From: Manis javanica
Taxonomy: Eukaryota; Chordata; Mammalia; Pholidota; Manidae
NCBI RefSeq assembly: GCF_040802235.1
Contig: NC_133169.1
Span: 44,461,034-44,525,033 of the forward strand
Reading direction: 5' to 3'
Length of the DNA stretch: 64,000 nucleotides
In this document: in pieces, positions 24,975-38,023 of the stretch
Numbering within the stretch: position 1 is the stretch's first letter
How the letters are laid out: each line of letters begins with the position of its first letter
Position numbers and translations under genes: made by a program
The notes under the pieces: model-generated
Database searches by the model: none
What the model saw: only the letters and a program-made list of their open reading frames with translations
What the model was told of the DNA's origin: nothing

Positions 24975-25295
24975 AAAAAAAATGCATATACTGGGTAGCT
25001 TACAAATAATGGAAATTTATTCATAATAGTTCTGGAAAATGGAAATTCAAAATCAGGGCTCTGACAGATTTCATGTCTCCTAAGGGCCTAGTCCATAGGT
25101 CAGCCACCTTTTCACAGTGTACTCACATGAAGGAAGGGGAAAGGATAATGCTGAGGTCACTTTCATAAAGGCTCTAAGTTCATTCACATGTGCTCTGCCC
25201 TTATCACCAACCCAGTTCCAAAGGCCTCTCTTAAATTGCAATACAGCATTGTTAGTTACGTGCACTGTGGTGTATGTGACTCTGGAAATTATTTC
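24975..25295. mobile_element. Old interspersed repeat, family not named, unit 2
   Basis: The duplicate of 12,620-12,935. Confidence 0.5.
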
Positions 25296-25309
25296 AGTTT
25301 CATAACTGA

Positions 25310-25760
25310 AGCTTTGTACCATTTGACCATCACCTTCTCTATGCCTGGCCCTCAAAATCACCATCCTAATCTCCACTTTTATGACTTCAAAATATTTTAT
25401 TCCATATATAAGGAAACTATATAGAATTTGGCTTTCTTTACTATATTTCACTTAATATAATGTCCTCCAGGTAGGCCCATCCATATTATAGCAACTGAAA
25501 GGATTTCTTTCTTTCTTAAGGCTGAATAATGCATATACACATACATGCCATATCTTCATTATCCATTCGTCCACTGATGGACATTCAAGTTGTATCAGTA
25601 TGTTGACTACTGTGAATGATACTACAATGAACTTGAGGTGGCTGGTATCCTCCTGAGATCCTGGCTTTAATATCTTTTGATACATACCCAGTAGTAGGAT
25701 TGCTAAATCATAAGGTAATTCTATATTTATTTTTTAATATCATCCATACAGTTTTCCGTA
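25310..25760 (-). mobile_element. Old L1 ORF2 C-terminus, antisense, unit 2
   Basis: The duplicate of 12,950-13,400. Minus-strand 25,452-25,685 shows the same [16 protein letters not shown] phrase. Confidence 0.8.
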
Positions 25761-25764
25761 ATTC

Positions 25765-27243
25765 AAATGAGTATGACACTGGCACAAGAAAAGACCTATA
25801 GATCAGTGGACCTGAACTGAAAGAATAGATATAAGCCCACATATACATGGTCAATCAATATGCAATAAAGGACCTATGAATATACAATGGGGAAAAGACT
25901 TTCTATTCAATAAATTGTGTTGAGAAAACTGGACAGCTACATGCAAGAGAATGAAACTGGATTACTGTCAACTTTATATATAAAAGTAAACTCAAATGGA
26001 CTAAATATGTCAATGTCAGAAACGAAACTGTTAAACGCTTAGAAGAAAACATAGGCAAAATTCTCTTAAACATAAGCATAATCAATTCTTTTCTGGACAC
26101 ATCTCCCTGGGCAAGGGAAACAAAGCAAAAAAATGAACAAGTGTGACTATATCAAACTAAAAAGCTTCTGTACAGCAAAGGACACCATCAACAAAACTAA
26201 AAGGCAATTTACATTATGGGAGATTATATTCATAAAAGATTTATCTGATAAGGGGTTTACATCCAAAAAAATATACAGAGCCCATATGCCTCAACAAATA
26301 ACCAAATTAAAGAATAGGCAGAGAACCTGAATTATCATTTTTCCAAAGAAGAAATACAAACAGCCAATAGGCACATGAGTAGATGCTCCACATCACAAAT
26401 ATCAGGGAAATGCAAGTCAAACCCACAATGAGATAGAACCTCACACCAGTTAGAATGGCCACTATCGAAAAGACAAGAAATACCAAGTGTTGGTGAGGAT
26501 GTGGAAGAAAGGGAACTCCTGCACTGTTGGTGGGAATATAAATTGGTGCAGCCACTATGAAAAATAGTATGGCGGTTCCTCAAAAAACTAAAAATAGAAA
26601 TACCATGTGACCCACTAAGTCCAGTTCTAGGCCTTACCTGAGGAAAACAAAATTCCTGATTCAAAAAGATATGTTTACCCCTAAGTTTACTGCCACATTA
26701 TTTACAATAGCCAAAATAATGGTATCAACCAAAGTGTCCATCAATAAACAAGAAGAGGTGGTATATATGCATAATGGAATATTAATCAGCCATAGAAAAG
26801 AAATCCTGCCATTTGCAACAACACAGATGGACACAGAGAGTATTATGCTAAGTGAAATAAGCCAGGCAGAGAAAAGCAAATACCATATGATTTCACTTAT
26901 ATGTGGAATCTAAACACAGAACAAAATGAACAAAACAGCAGTAGACTCAGAAACAGTGAGAAATGACTGGTGGTTACCATGGGGGAGGGTTTTGAGTGGG
27001 CAGGTGGGGAAAGTGAGAGCAATAAAGAGGCACAAAATCTCAATCTTAATATAAATTGGTCATGGGGATGGACAATATAGGGCTGCATGGCAAATATAGT
27101 CAATGGTTCTGTAAAATGTTTCTGCATTGACAGATAGTAACTGTAGTAGTTAGGATGAGGATTTAATAATGTGCGTAACTGTTCAGTCATTGTGTTATAT
27201 ACTTGAACCAATACAGTACTGTAATCAATTATATTTCAATAAA
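25765..27243 (+). mobile_element. 5'-truncated L1, ORF2 tail plus 3' UTR, unit 2
   Basis: The duplicate of 13,405-14,885. The ORF2 end is readable at 26,671-26,913 (ILPFATTQMDTESIMLSEIS). The 3' end is ATTTCAATAAAAAA near 27,240. Confidence 0.85.
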
Positions 27244-28795
27244 AAATACACTCAGAAACATTAATATCATTGATTTTTACTAACTGAATGTTGAAGGAAA
27301 ATTAATCTGAAACTGTGGGTAATCTTAGCTGAGTGCTGCAATTGATCAGTGGGTTTTGTTCCTTTTTTCTGACGGAAGGCAGAATCGCCCTCCACAGCAC
27401 TATGAACAAGCATTCTCTGTCATGTGTTTGCTTAATTTGCATTATAAAATAAAATGAGAACTCTAGAAATATCTCTGTTTAAGTGGCAAAGTACAATCCC
27501 TAATATAGGAACGGAAAGCCGCTTTCACCCGTGAGTCTCCCTCGTTCTCTATCGACCTTAAACTGCTCTGGAAAGTGGCGGCCAAGGAGGGGAGCGCGGT
27601 CGGAGCGCGGACTCCTCCAGGCAGGGTTACCTGTGCGCGTGACAGTGCCTCGGCCTTGAACGCACTGCCGAAGGGCACGTTCGCATCCTTCCGTGAGGCA
27701 CAGCAGTACTGTTCTACCCATCTTTTACGACTCTATCACTTAATATTTATTTAAAACACCTGGAATCAATGTTGCATTTCTCCCCTCCTCCACGTGCTGA
27801 TAGAACACTTCCCACAGCATGTTTAATCTATGTGAGAATGGAGCTTACAGTTCAGGTGCCTCAAACATGCTTCCCAATGGCTTCTACCTTACCTATAACT
27901 TGAGACTTGGTGACCGATAGAGTCAACTCTGAGCATGGAGATCGATTTGTATATTGATAGGTACAGTCATATTATCATCCACTGTCAGTTAGTGGTGACA
28001 GGTACACCTCAGACCTCACTGGCCATCCCTTCTATTTCCCATAGCTCTTTGACATTAAGTTGGTTAATTCCTATCTTGAGAAACGACCTCTGACATCTAA
28101 GGGCCACCGAAAGTAGATCAACCACATTCAAGTTCCACACTCGGCTCAGGTGTGAGATCATTGCAAAAGGACAAGTGTCATCTTCTGCATTAGAATGAAG
28201 CTCTTCACGGACACACAGAATGAGGGACCCATGAGCGGTGTCTCATGGGAGCCTGTCCCCAGGCCTTAACAAACCATAGACCCACAGTCAGTTCAGTGTT
28301 GTCAGTAATCTCTTATGAAAAACAATCGCTGCATTTTAAGCTGTCCTGTTGGTTTACAAACTTAAAAAAGCTATTTTGATTAGGTCTCTAGGGAAATAGG
28401 AAAATTACATAAGATAGACTTGGCAAAGTTTCTTTAAAATGAATCATATCTGAGAATACAGTGGTTACAATGATATTCCACCTCACACACATGAGAAAGT
28501 GTTACACTGGAAAGGGAAGAGCAGAGGATACTATCCCCACCTGAAATCTTTCTTGCAAATAGAGCAGCAGCTCTGGAAGAAGTGATCTATTTCCCCTGCC
28601 CCAGCTGCAAAGCAGAGGTGCAGATTTTGCTCAGCCTGGGAGGCAGATCATGAGAACAGATAGCTCTGAAGCTCCCTCTACAGGAACTGATGTTATTTGT
28701 AACAAGATGTGAGGAAGTTCAAGTCCCCCAGCACTCTTGAAAACAATGGATAATTTGGGGGTAAGAATTTGAAAGAGTTTTACTTATACAGCAGT
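27244..28795. other. Unique DNA with CpG-rich patch, unit 2
   Basis: The duplicate of 14,886-16,425. No gene recognised. Confidence 0.6.
27515..27700. other. CpG-rich patch, unit 2 (better preserved)
   Basis: Dense CpG (GAGCGCGGTCGGAGCGCGG, GTGCGCGTGAC, CCTCGGCCTTGAACGCACTG). Read on the minus strand it is open for about 72 codons in two frames, but I recognise neither product. More CpGs survive here than in the unit 1 copy. Confidence 0.45.
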
Positions 28796-30890
28796 AACAA
28801 GCTAAATTACAGGGCAGGGGTTACACTGTGGAAAACCAAAGACAGATGAGTGCCCTCCCTGGATCAGGACAAACTTCAAAATTTAGCCTCAAAAAATACA
28901 CAAGGTCCCGATTTAATTGGATCATGATGTAGAATAATTTATATCCTAGGTCATAGTCAAAAATAACAGAATTTCAACAGGTAATGAATGAAATCTAACA
29001 GTTGGTTGGAACATCAATAGAGGGAGACAATTTAAGAGATCCAAGAAAGAGACTAAGGAAGCCAGGCTGAAACCCCTGACACCCCAAGAGAAACTGTGCA
29101 TGCCCCAGGATGCGCCCTTCTGAGGGGCACATGCAAGTCTGTAATATGAAAGGAAATAGATGTCACTGAAATACTCCATCCACATTGCTAAACAAATAAG
29201 CAAAAACAAGAAGTCCTGGTTTGGGGCCAATGTCCAGAGGTATTACAATATACTATTAAGATTTCCAGTTTTTAAGGACTGAAAAGAAACAGGGAAATGT
29301 GACCCCCACACAGGTAAACATGAAGGCAATGGAAACTACCTGTGTGAAGACCTACCTACACTTTGGAGTCGGCAGACAAATATTTTATAGCAGCTGTTAT
29401 AAATACGTTAAGGGAAATCATACTGAAGAAGATGCAGTTATTATGAGAATGTCTCATCAAAAATTTAACACAGAGACACAATTTTTTAAAAACAACCAAA
29501 TAAAAATTCTGGAGTTGAAAATACCATGAAATGAAAATTATTTACTAGAGGGGATCAACAGTAGAATTTAGTAGGCAGAAGAAAGTATGATTAAACTTGA
29601 AACATGTTGATAAAGTTTATACAGTCAGAAGACCAGAAGTAGAATAAATAGGAAACAGTCTCACAGAGAACATTAATGTACACGTGACGGAGGCATCCGA
29701 ATGGGGAGAAGGAAAGCAGAGAAACAATGGCAACGCTCCTCACTGGATGAAAATTTAACCTGTACGCCTGAGAACCTCTATTTACTCCAAGAAGGGCAAA
29801 CACAACGAGACTAACATCCAGAAGAATTTTTTAATCCAGTAACAGAGAAACACTGAACAAGGAAAATCTGACTCCTTAAACACAAGTGTATTCAAATTAA
29901 CAGATGACTTTCCAGCAGAATAATGGAGAAGGCAGTGGAGGGAAGTATGCAGTGTGTTGAAATAAAAAAGAAATACTAAAGATCATTACAGCCAGCAAGA
30001 TTATCTTTAAAACCAAAGTTGATATAGATGTTTTCATTGTTGAATTTTACCAAAAAAATAATAATATAATAATGGAAGACATGAGACAAATTCCCCACAA
30101 TTTTTTTCAAAAAATTTAAGCATAAGGGACTTTCTCTAATTTATTATTATAAGCCCAGAATTACCCTCAAAGTTCTGAAAAAGCCACTGTTAAAAAGAAA
30201 ACAGATTAATATCTCTCACGAACAGAGGTATTAAAATCCTCAAGAAAATATTAGTTAAACACAACTATGTATTAAATTCAACCATGCATAAATGTATAAA
30301 ATGTATATAAAGGGAATCATATCATACAAGAAGACCAAGTGGCTATTGCTGATATTCAAGCTCATTGAAAACCTGAAAATCAGTAAACCAAAGATAGATT
30401 GTATACCTCAATAACAATAGAAATATCTTTTGAAAAAATGCAACACTTAATATACCCTCAACAAATGATTAATATAAGAAAAACTTTGAGCTAGATGAAT
30501 AACTACAAAAAACCCTACAGCTAACATCATTCATAATAAGAGACTGGTCTCTTCTCCCAAAAATAGGAAGCAAGACAAAGGTCTCCTTTTTCAGTACTTC
30601 TAGTCAACATCATACTAGAAGTCCTACATTAGTAAATAAGACAAGAAAAATAAATAAAATCAACAAAGATTGTTAAGGAATAGGTAAACCCATTTTGTGA
30701 GAATGAGGTAGAGTAAATTGGGAGTGGGAGCCATGTGGGTGGAGGATGTGTTCCTGAGGTGGTGAGAATGGACTGCAATTACAGGGTGGAAACAGCCATA
30801 CATCAATGTGAATATGTTAAAGACCATGGAAGTGTGCACTGTAAATAGACTGAAATTGTTAACTTTATGTTATGTGAATTTCATTTCCAT
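28796..30890 (+). mobile_element. Old L1M/HAL1-like relic, unit 2
   Basis: The duplicate of 16,430-18,480. The ORF1-like open stretch 29,299-29,529 again includes MRMSHQKFNTE and NNQIKILELK. Confidence 0.7.
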
Positions 30891-31860
30891 AAAAAGATTA
30901 GGCATCCAATATTTGACTATATACCAATAATGAACAATTGGAATTTTAGGTAAAAAGGCATTAAAACTGACACCTGAAAATGAAAAAAATAGCTAAAAAT
31001 TAGCAAAATATAGGATCTATACTGAAAGTAAGCAAATGCAATATAAATAAATGGAGAGACATCCTATGAATGTGATTTGGGGAAACAATATAGTTAAGAT
31101 GTTAATTTGCTCATTGATCTGCATACTCAATGCGATCACAATAAAAAAACCTAAAATGTTTTGCAGATATGGACAGATCAATATAAGGTTTATATGGAAA
31201 AGCAAAAGACCTAGAAGAACCAATAAAATATAGAAGACAAAAATAAAGTTAGACAACTCATAGTGCTAGATTTAAAGATTTACTGTAACTCTTCCATAAA
31301 CCAAAAGCATAGTATAGTTGAAAGTTTAGTAACATCGATAAATGGAAGGGACTAAGAACACAGATAGACAAACACACAAATATAGGCAACTGAAATTTTG
31401 TGAAATAATAGAGTCAATAGAAAAGAAAAATAATTCTTTCAACAAACAATACTGGAAAAATTGGATATTCATGAACAAAAAATGAATGTAAAACACAGAC
31501 CTTTGACTTTGCACAAAAATTAACACAAAATAGATAATAGATCTAAATGTAAAACACACAATTATAAAAATTCTAGAAGAAATCAAAGGAGAAAATCTAG
31601 GTAATGCTGGGTGTGGCCATGAAGTTTAAAACACAAAACAAAATCCAGGACCCAGACCCATGAAAGAAAAAAATTAATAAAATGGATTTTTATCATTAAA
31701 AAATTCTCTGAGAAAGACACTGCTAATGTAATTGAACAACAAGCTATAGACGAATATAAATTCATCGAGAACACATATCTGATAAGGGATTTGTATGTAT
31801 AGAAAGATCTTTATAGCTCTAAAATAAGTGAGTTCATTAAAAATGGGAATTGTAAAACTC
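30891..31860 (+). mobile_element. Old L1 ORF2 relic spanning the right breakpoint
   Basis: Continuous L1 ORF2 order: up to 31,069 it matches unit 1, then it proceeds through AATATAGTTAAGATGTTAAT, an 'aatgcgatcacaataaaaa' block and, at about 31,780, ATATCTGATAAGGGATTTGT. Very decayed. This uninterrupted copy shows which side of the duplication is the original right flank. Confidence 0.7.
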
Positions 31861-32399
31861 CATATCTTCATTAAATCAAACTAAACATGAAAAACCTGTT
31901 CTTATCCAATGTTTTGAAACTTTTTTATCTAATAAGTAACAGAATTACTAGAGAAATACCTGGAGTAGAAAGAAGCCGCTGAAATTTAGTAATAATATGT
32001 GGCTACCTATGTGCCTACTATTACATATTTATAATGTGCCTTCTATTCCTCTCTTATCAATACAGCAGAAAACATGGAATGGCAGCCTGTGTTTCTACTG
32101 CAGCCTGCTGACAGAGGAAGGTGTGCAGATTTTGTTCTCAGATAATTGAGGTTGTCTGAGCTGACCTGGTTGTCTTTTCTTTCCCTGAGTGACCAGCCAA
32201 AGACTCACCACAGTTTTGACAACCTTGGACCTTCTCATGTGTATGCAACATTACCTGGTAGCACTCCTTGACAATATTTGAAGGAAAATATTCTAGCTTT
32301 AGCTACCTTGGCGAAGTAAAACCCAATGGGGCAGCAATAGACATACTAAAATAAGTGTAAAAGGAGAGACTGGAAAGAAAAGCATGAGGGAGCAAGGGC
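31861..32399. other. Unique DNA
   Basis: No gene or repeat recognised. Confidence 0.5.
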
Positions 32400-34055
32400 T
32401 TTGAATCTCTGCTTTACTGATTTTTGCATATAGTTGATTTTGCTTATTTTATTCTGTCTTAATTTCACACTTGCTTGGCAATTAATTGGTCTACTAATAT
32501 TACTGTCGGTTTATTTTCACTGGTGAAAGCTATTTAGCCTTAGGGACAGTTCCATCTACAGCATTTCCTTTAAACATATCCTGTAAGGCTAGCTTAGTGG
32601 TGGTGAATTCTTCAACTTTTGTGTATCTGGACATTGTTTAATACCTGCCTCAAATTTAAATGATAGTCTTTCCTGGTAGAGGATTCTTGGTTGGAGGCTC
32701 TTCTATTTCATTACATTAAATATGTCATGCCACTCCCTTCTGGCCTGTGAAGTTTCTTCTAAGAAGTCTGCTGTCAGCCTGATGGGCTTTCCCTTGTACA
32801 TGATCTTTCTTCTCTCTCTGGCTGCTTCAACACTCTCTCTTTATCCTTGATCTTTGCCATTTTAAATATTTTATGTCTTCCTAGGTCCTGTATGGACAAC
32901 ACTATATGTCCAGGTGTTGTTTCCCTGGGGTTCCTTTCGCTAGGGGATTTCTGTACTTCCATGACCTAAGTGTCTATTTCCTTCCCAAGATTGAGGAAGT
33001 TTTCAACAATTATTTCTTCAGAGACTTTTTATCCATTTGTCTTTCTCTTCTCCTGGTATCCCTATTATGTGAATATTGTTCCTTTTGGATTGGTCACACA
33101 GCTCTCTTAACATTCTCTCATTCCTAGAGATCTTTTTCCTCTCTGTCCATCAGCTTCATTGTGTTCCTCTTCTCCAATTTCCATCTCATCCACTGCCTCT
33201 TCTACCTGTAATAATCTACTCTTAAATCCCTCCATTGTATGTTTCATTTCAGATATCATATTATTCAGCTCTGGGTGGCCTTTTTTCAGTCTTCTATCTC
33301 TTTGTTGAGACCCTGAATACTTTTCTATAGATCAGTGATCATATTTATGACTTTTACTTGGAAATCATTATAAAAAAGACACAGCTCAGGATTATTTACT
33401 TTCTAGTTCCTGGTTCTACTATGCAGGAGCCCCAGCTATTGGCAAGCTGTGGGTGGAGCCATCTTTCTGTCTGTGCAGGCAGTTTGCTTCAGCTGCCACC
33501 TTTGGGATGAACACAGGAGTCTCTGCTGAGCTCACTGCAGACAGGGCTACCCTCTGCTTATCCTGCAGCAATGGCAGGCCTGCAGGTTCAGTGGGATGGG
33601 CAGGCTGATTTGTGGCTCTGCCTGGACCAGATGTGCAGCTCTGGGTTTGGATACCCACAGGGAGGAAGGAGCTCTTGCCGCTGGCTTCTGCAGGCACCTT
33701 TCAGGTTGGGCTGAAACAAAGCTGAGAAAGCTGAGTGTCTTCCTCTCCCTGCCATGCAGCAAGTCTGATACTGCTGCTGGGCCATGTGGACTGGCTGCCA
33801 GGCAAGTGCTTGCAGGGAGGATCCTCAGGGCTGCATTGCCAGCAAGGGGGATGGAGCGTCTGGGGCTCCCTAGAATTCCTGACCTGTTGAGCCAAGGAGG
33901 GCTGGGGAGGTATCATCCACCTGCCCTTTCTCCTGAGGAAAGAGCTCTGTCTAACTCTCAGGCCTCTGGTACCCCTCCCACTGCTGGCAAGGCTTTCAAA
34001 CTGCTGCCTCTGCTTTGGGTCTCAGGACTGGTGGAACATGTCATCTGTTAAATTT
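32400..34055 (-). mobile_element. L1 5' fragment (5' UTR + ORF1 only), antisense
   Basis: From right to left: a GC-rich 5' UTR (34,055-33,400), ORF1 (33,370-32,640) and the inter-ORF spacer (to about 32,400), then unrelated DNA. ORF2 and the 3' end are missing, the reverse of the usual 5' truncation. The spacer resembles that of L1-A (AATTACCAAGCAA-type words). Most likely a full element later cut by deletion or rearrangement. Confidence 0.8.
32640..33370 (-). pseudogene. L1 ORF1p pseudogene in the 5' fragment
   Basis: Minus-strand peptides include SPSERNPRETTPGHIV and MAKIKDKERVLKQ, the conserved end of the ORF1 RRM region (compare NTRDPRRTTPRHIV in L1-A). An extra stretch of about 35 bp at about 32,866-32,900 separates the two phrases and looks like a partial internal duplication (it repeats an ATGTCTTCCTAGGTCC-like word). 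Frameshifts occur elsewhere. Not functional. Confidence 0.75.
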
Positions 34056-34164
34056 TTATGGATATTAAGATATATATATTATGGGACATTTCACACTCAT
34101 TGTTTAATATCTACTCATTTTTAGGTGTTTTTTCCTTAATTTCTCATAACATCACCAATTATCA
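34056..34164. other. AT-rich unique DNA
   Basis: Nothing recognised. Confidence 0.5.
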
Positions 34165-34300
34165 GCTAGAAGTAGAGACTTAGAGATATTGAAAAGAACT
34201 TGTTCAAATCCACTTGGCTTGTAAATGGCACTTCTAAGAATTGAACCCATGAAAACCATTCCCTGGGAACTCTACCATAATCTCTAAGCTATACTGACCT
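34165..34300 (-). mobile_element. MIR SINE (ancient), antisense
   Basis: The order 'gacttagagatattgaa', 'aacttgttcaaatcc', 'cttgtaaatggcacttct', 'gaattgaaccca', then 'ctctaagctatactgacc' follows the reverse complement of the MIR core (…AGAGATTAAGTAACTTGCCCAAGG… GTAAGTGGCAGAGC… ATTCGAACCC… CTATACTGCC). Highly diverged. Confidence 0.6.
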
Positions 34301-37300
34301 ATATTCAGTCATGATTTTCTGAACCTGCTTTCTTTAAGAAAATATTTTACATAGTTCTATAGCTTTTAGAGTGGTGTTTTTCACGTAGCCTCTCAGATTT
34401 TCTCAAATATGAACATGACTGGCATAAATAACTGTCTTCTACAGATACAACAACTGAAAGGAATATCTTATTTATCAGGTAAGGTCAGACACAAGTTTTA
34501 TGAATGCTTTAGAATGTAAGATGTTATATCTTTGATCCATGTGTAAGTCTCATATCAACTCCCTGTGCTTAATAGTTTATGTTCTTTCATTTCATCTGTT
34601 CATTAACAATGATTTACACACACAGGTGTGAAATAAACTATTTTTGATGTTCAACACTCACTCTTGTATTTTCACTGGGTCCCATTTACATGTGGTATGA
34701 TAATTACCTGCCCAAAACCACCCTTGGGCACTGGCTGTTCCTGGATGGTAACAATTATGTCCCCAGAGTCTTTGCAGCTGATGACACAGGCATGCCCACC
34801 ATTTAAAATACATCAGAATATGACCAACCTGTTTGTACGACATAATGGTGCTTTGTTCATGTGAAGACATTCTCAGATCCTGTCCACATAGGACAATTTG
34901 GTTAAATCATCTTTATGATTATGATTTTGTAACATTAACAAGAGGCATTTTTTCAAGTTGAAAACACAAAATACTCAATAGTGAGTACTCTGTGGTTACT
35001 GTTGTTAATGTCCTTCTTCTTCTCCTCCACGCTCTAATTTTTCCTTAAGCATTTGCTTCACTTTGTATCTTTATTTTATTTAGAAATGGAAATGTATTTT
35101 GAATGGAAAATATGGATAGAGCCCAACTCTCTTTTTTCTCTTAAACAATATATTCATTAAAGGAATAATTCAGACTATTAAATAATTACATTTTATAGAA
35201 CATAGTAAGAAAAGAGAATTCTATTTTATTGTTTCTGTAATTTCTAATATCATAGCAGTACTTTATGATATCCCTGCTGACTGAAAATTCTTATTTTCAA
35301 ACATTTATTGACGCGTATTATTGAAAAATGTACAGAAATATGTATACTGAAGTCACACAAGATACTAAGGCATCATTATTAAAGCAGAATTAATAACACA
35401 TAAAGCTTTTGCCATATAGAAGCACATATTATATATTTATATGTAAAATAAGAAAATAAAATATTTCAATATTGTATAACTTTTTTTAAATGTACTACTT
35501 TAGAAGTAATTCTATAATGTTGACTTCCTCTTTTGCTATTGATAACATATGGACTGTTTCAATAACTGAAAATCAGGACTTTGCCCAGTGTCTGCCCTTT
35601 CTGGTATTTCTATTACAGTTGAATTATTTATTTAAATATCATTAAATTCACAAGGTACTCATTTTTTATTAAAAGATAAGTGATGTTTAAATATGTTAAG
35701 TATATTGAACTGGGCTAAATAATTATTTAGCTAAATAAAAGTAATAAGACTGCAAATTTATATATCTTAAATTTGTCTCTTTAAATTCTGTATATACTAT
35801 ATTTAAATGCCACTGGAAAACTCAAATTAAGTTCCTTTAGCTGCTTTTTATTAAGGAGTCCAAAAAAGGATTCATAGTGCCTATGTTTACTGACTACCAT
35901 TTAGGAAAACCTGATACATCCATTCCTTATGGGATATTAATAAATAGTAAATGTGGACTCCATTATATAAAGGTCAAGTATTATACACAAGGAACCAAAT
36001 ATTTTAGTTAAAAAAATCCTAAGAACACTGGATTATGGATCCTCTTATGACTAGTGGCTTGACCATTTTGTCTAAGTTAGACACAAAGTACTATAAAATA
36101 CACTAATTAAATTGTTATCTCCAGAAAAAATCCCTAGTGAGCAATTAGTAACTGCCCTCAAACACGATTTTAAATATAATAAATATTACAACTACTAAGC
36201 AATAATAAATCCTCACCTATATTGTGTAACTGACTATCACCCTCTCACTTTAATTTCCAGGTCTATAAAACAATCTTTAATTTAGTTAAATGTTTGTTCT
36301 TGACTATAGCAAAGTAAGTATATCATATTGACATTAAAAGACTCACTCAGCTTGCCATGTCAGTTCAGGAAATGATATGACTTGTAAACATATTCCTGAT
36401 TTTTGCAGGACTGAATTCACATCTTGGAACCTTTTTGACTGTCTTTATTCTAACACTTTTATGCTAAAGGATAATATCAAGAACTCACTATTTCCTCCAC
36501 TAAAGGATAATCCTACACTCAAGGGTTATAAACACACAACACATACACAGTTTATATACACGTGTGCCTGTTTACAATTTGTAAGTATATGAAAATATGA
36601 ATCTGAAAGAACCTTTATAATTTCAGGATGTGATAAGGTTCATTATTCCTCAAATGTTTAATGCTAACACTAAGACTATGCTTTTATCCTATAGAAATGT
36701 ACATTAGAAAGTATTTATAATGTGTAATCTTTCAACTCATATAATCCTTGTTAATATCTGAAAAGATGTACATTTCTTCATTTAAAAATATAAACAACAC
36801 AATGTGAAAACTGTAAGTTCCCTACCTTTACCAATTACTAGCACAGAAAGGAATACATCGAGGGCCTTCTCTTTTACTATTTTTGGTATTTGTTAATATT
36901 TTTGGTCTAAAAGTACAGAAAGATAAATAACATGATGTCCAATCTTCAGGGAGTTCTTACAAATGTCTGGGGGTGATAAATGCATGCTGTGCTTTGTAAT
37001 TAAATACAATTTGTTGATTCATTAAAGAAAATATAAAAATAGCTAAATTAATTTGGAATTTTTCAAAGAAGTTTCCAAAATAAAAGTAGTATTTTGTATG
37101 GTTTAAAATATTATATATCATATTGGAAGTTGATATTATGTTTGAGAAAGGAAAGTGGCCCATGAGTAAAAGGTTAAAATTCTAGACGTTTTTGGTATTT
37201 AAAATTCACTGATGTAACTTAATTAGTGAAGGACTGGGAATTGGTAAGAATATTTTATGTACTGCTTTTGAAAAAATAACTAATTCAGACAGTATAAAAC

Positions 37301-37989
37301 AAAGGATAAGCAGTTTAAGGCTACACATGAACACAACTTTGGAAAATGCATGCATTTTCAGAGATGTTTTAGAAAAGCTGATGAGCAAAATAGCCATCCG
37401 TGTGAGACTGGTTCATGTGGGATGATGCAGATGGCGAAGTTCGGGGGTGGGGTGGGTGGGGCACTGAGGAAATAGCCAGCCTGGCTGATCTGTACTGATT
37501 AATAATTGCAAGAGCTGTTTCAGAAGTAGTATACTTTTTCTATGACCCTTGTGAAAATTTGAAAAATAATAATGAAAATTATCAACAGGTGCAATATGAA
37601 TCAATTTTTATTCACAAAAGAACCTGAGCTTTCTGTAGGTAAAAGCATTGAGTAGACATTCAAAGTAAGAAAATGGTGAGGAAGAAAATCAGCACCAGTT
37701 GAGGAAAAGTGTGAGGATCAAGATATTTGGGCAGCCTGATCTTAGAAATCTGAACTTGCTATCAGTCTGGGAAAGACGAGGAAAACATTGATGAAATTAC
37801 TTAAGGGAAATTTCTATTATGAGCATTCAAACTACTGTTGTAATTTAAATTTTAAATTTTAAAGAAAGGTTCAAAAGGATTATGATGTATATTTTTGTAA
37901 ATTAAGCTACTTTAAAGCTATTTAAGTGAAAATTCAGTAAACATACTAAATAATTCTGAGCAGAGTCATATGCTAAGTTTGAATGAAAC
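34301..37989. other. Long AT-rich unique region
   Basis: About 3.7 kb with no gene, repeat or RNA that I can support. Frames around 34,658-34,870 are open on both strands but show no known motif. One G-rich stretch lies at about 37,440-37,465. Confidence 0.6.
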
Positions 37990-38023
37990 AGTGAAATCCA
38001 AGGTTTGAGAAATATTGAAAATT
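37990..38023 (+). repeat. Left part of a block paralogous to 47,385-47,418
   Basis: GTGAAATCCAAGG...GAGAAATATT.AAAATTC is shared with the OR 3' flank. It is interrupted here by an L1 3' end; the paralogy resumes at about 38,388. Confidence 0.7.

Larger units (their letters stand above)
18660..31069 (+). repeat. Tandem segmental duplication, unit 2 (about 12.4 kb)
   Basis: The second direct copy of 5,380-18,659. It ends where the single-copy right flank begins (ATGTGATTTGGGG at 31,070). It lacks 473 bp matching 10,349-10,821 and about 490 bp of the ORF2 RT core. It keeps several short segments missing from unit 1, for example about 18 bp near 19,181, 16 bp near 28,197 and about 25 bp near 30,210. 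Confidence 0.93.

Noticed and set aside
5380..31069. Segmental duplication by recombination between L1s
   Set aside because: The two breakpoints fall in different, non-homologous parts of L1 and share only 2 bp.
34658..34870. Overlapping open frames on both strands, possible processed pseudogene
   Set aside because: No protein family recognised and no A-tail or target-site duplication found.
37435..37465. G-rich stretch as part of an L1 3' UTR
   Set aside because: The flanks do not match L1 3' UTR sequence; left as unique DNA.
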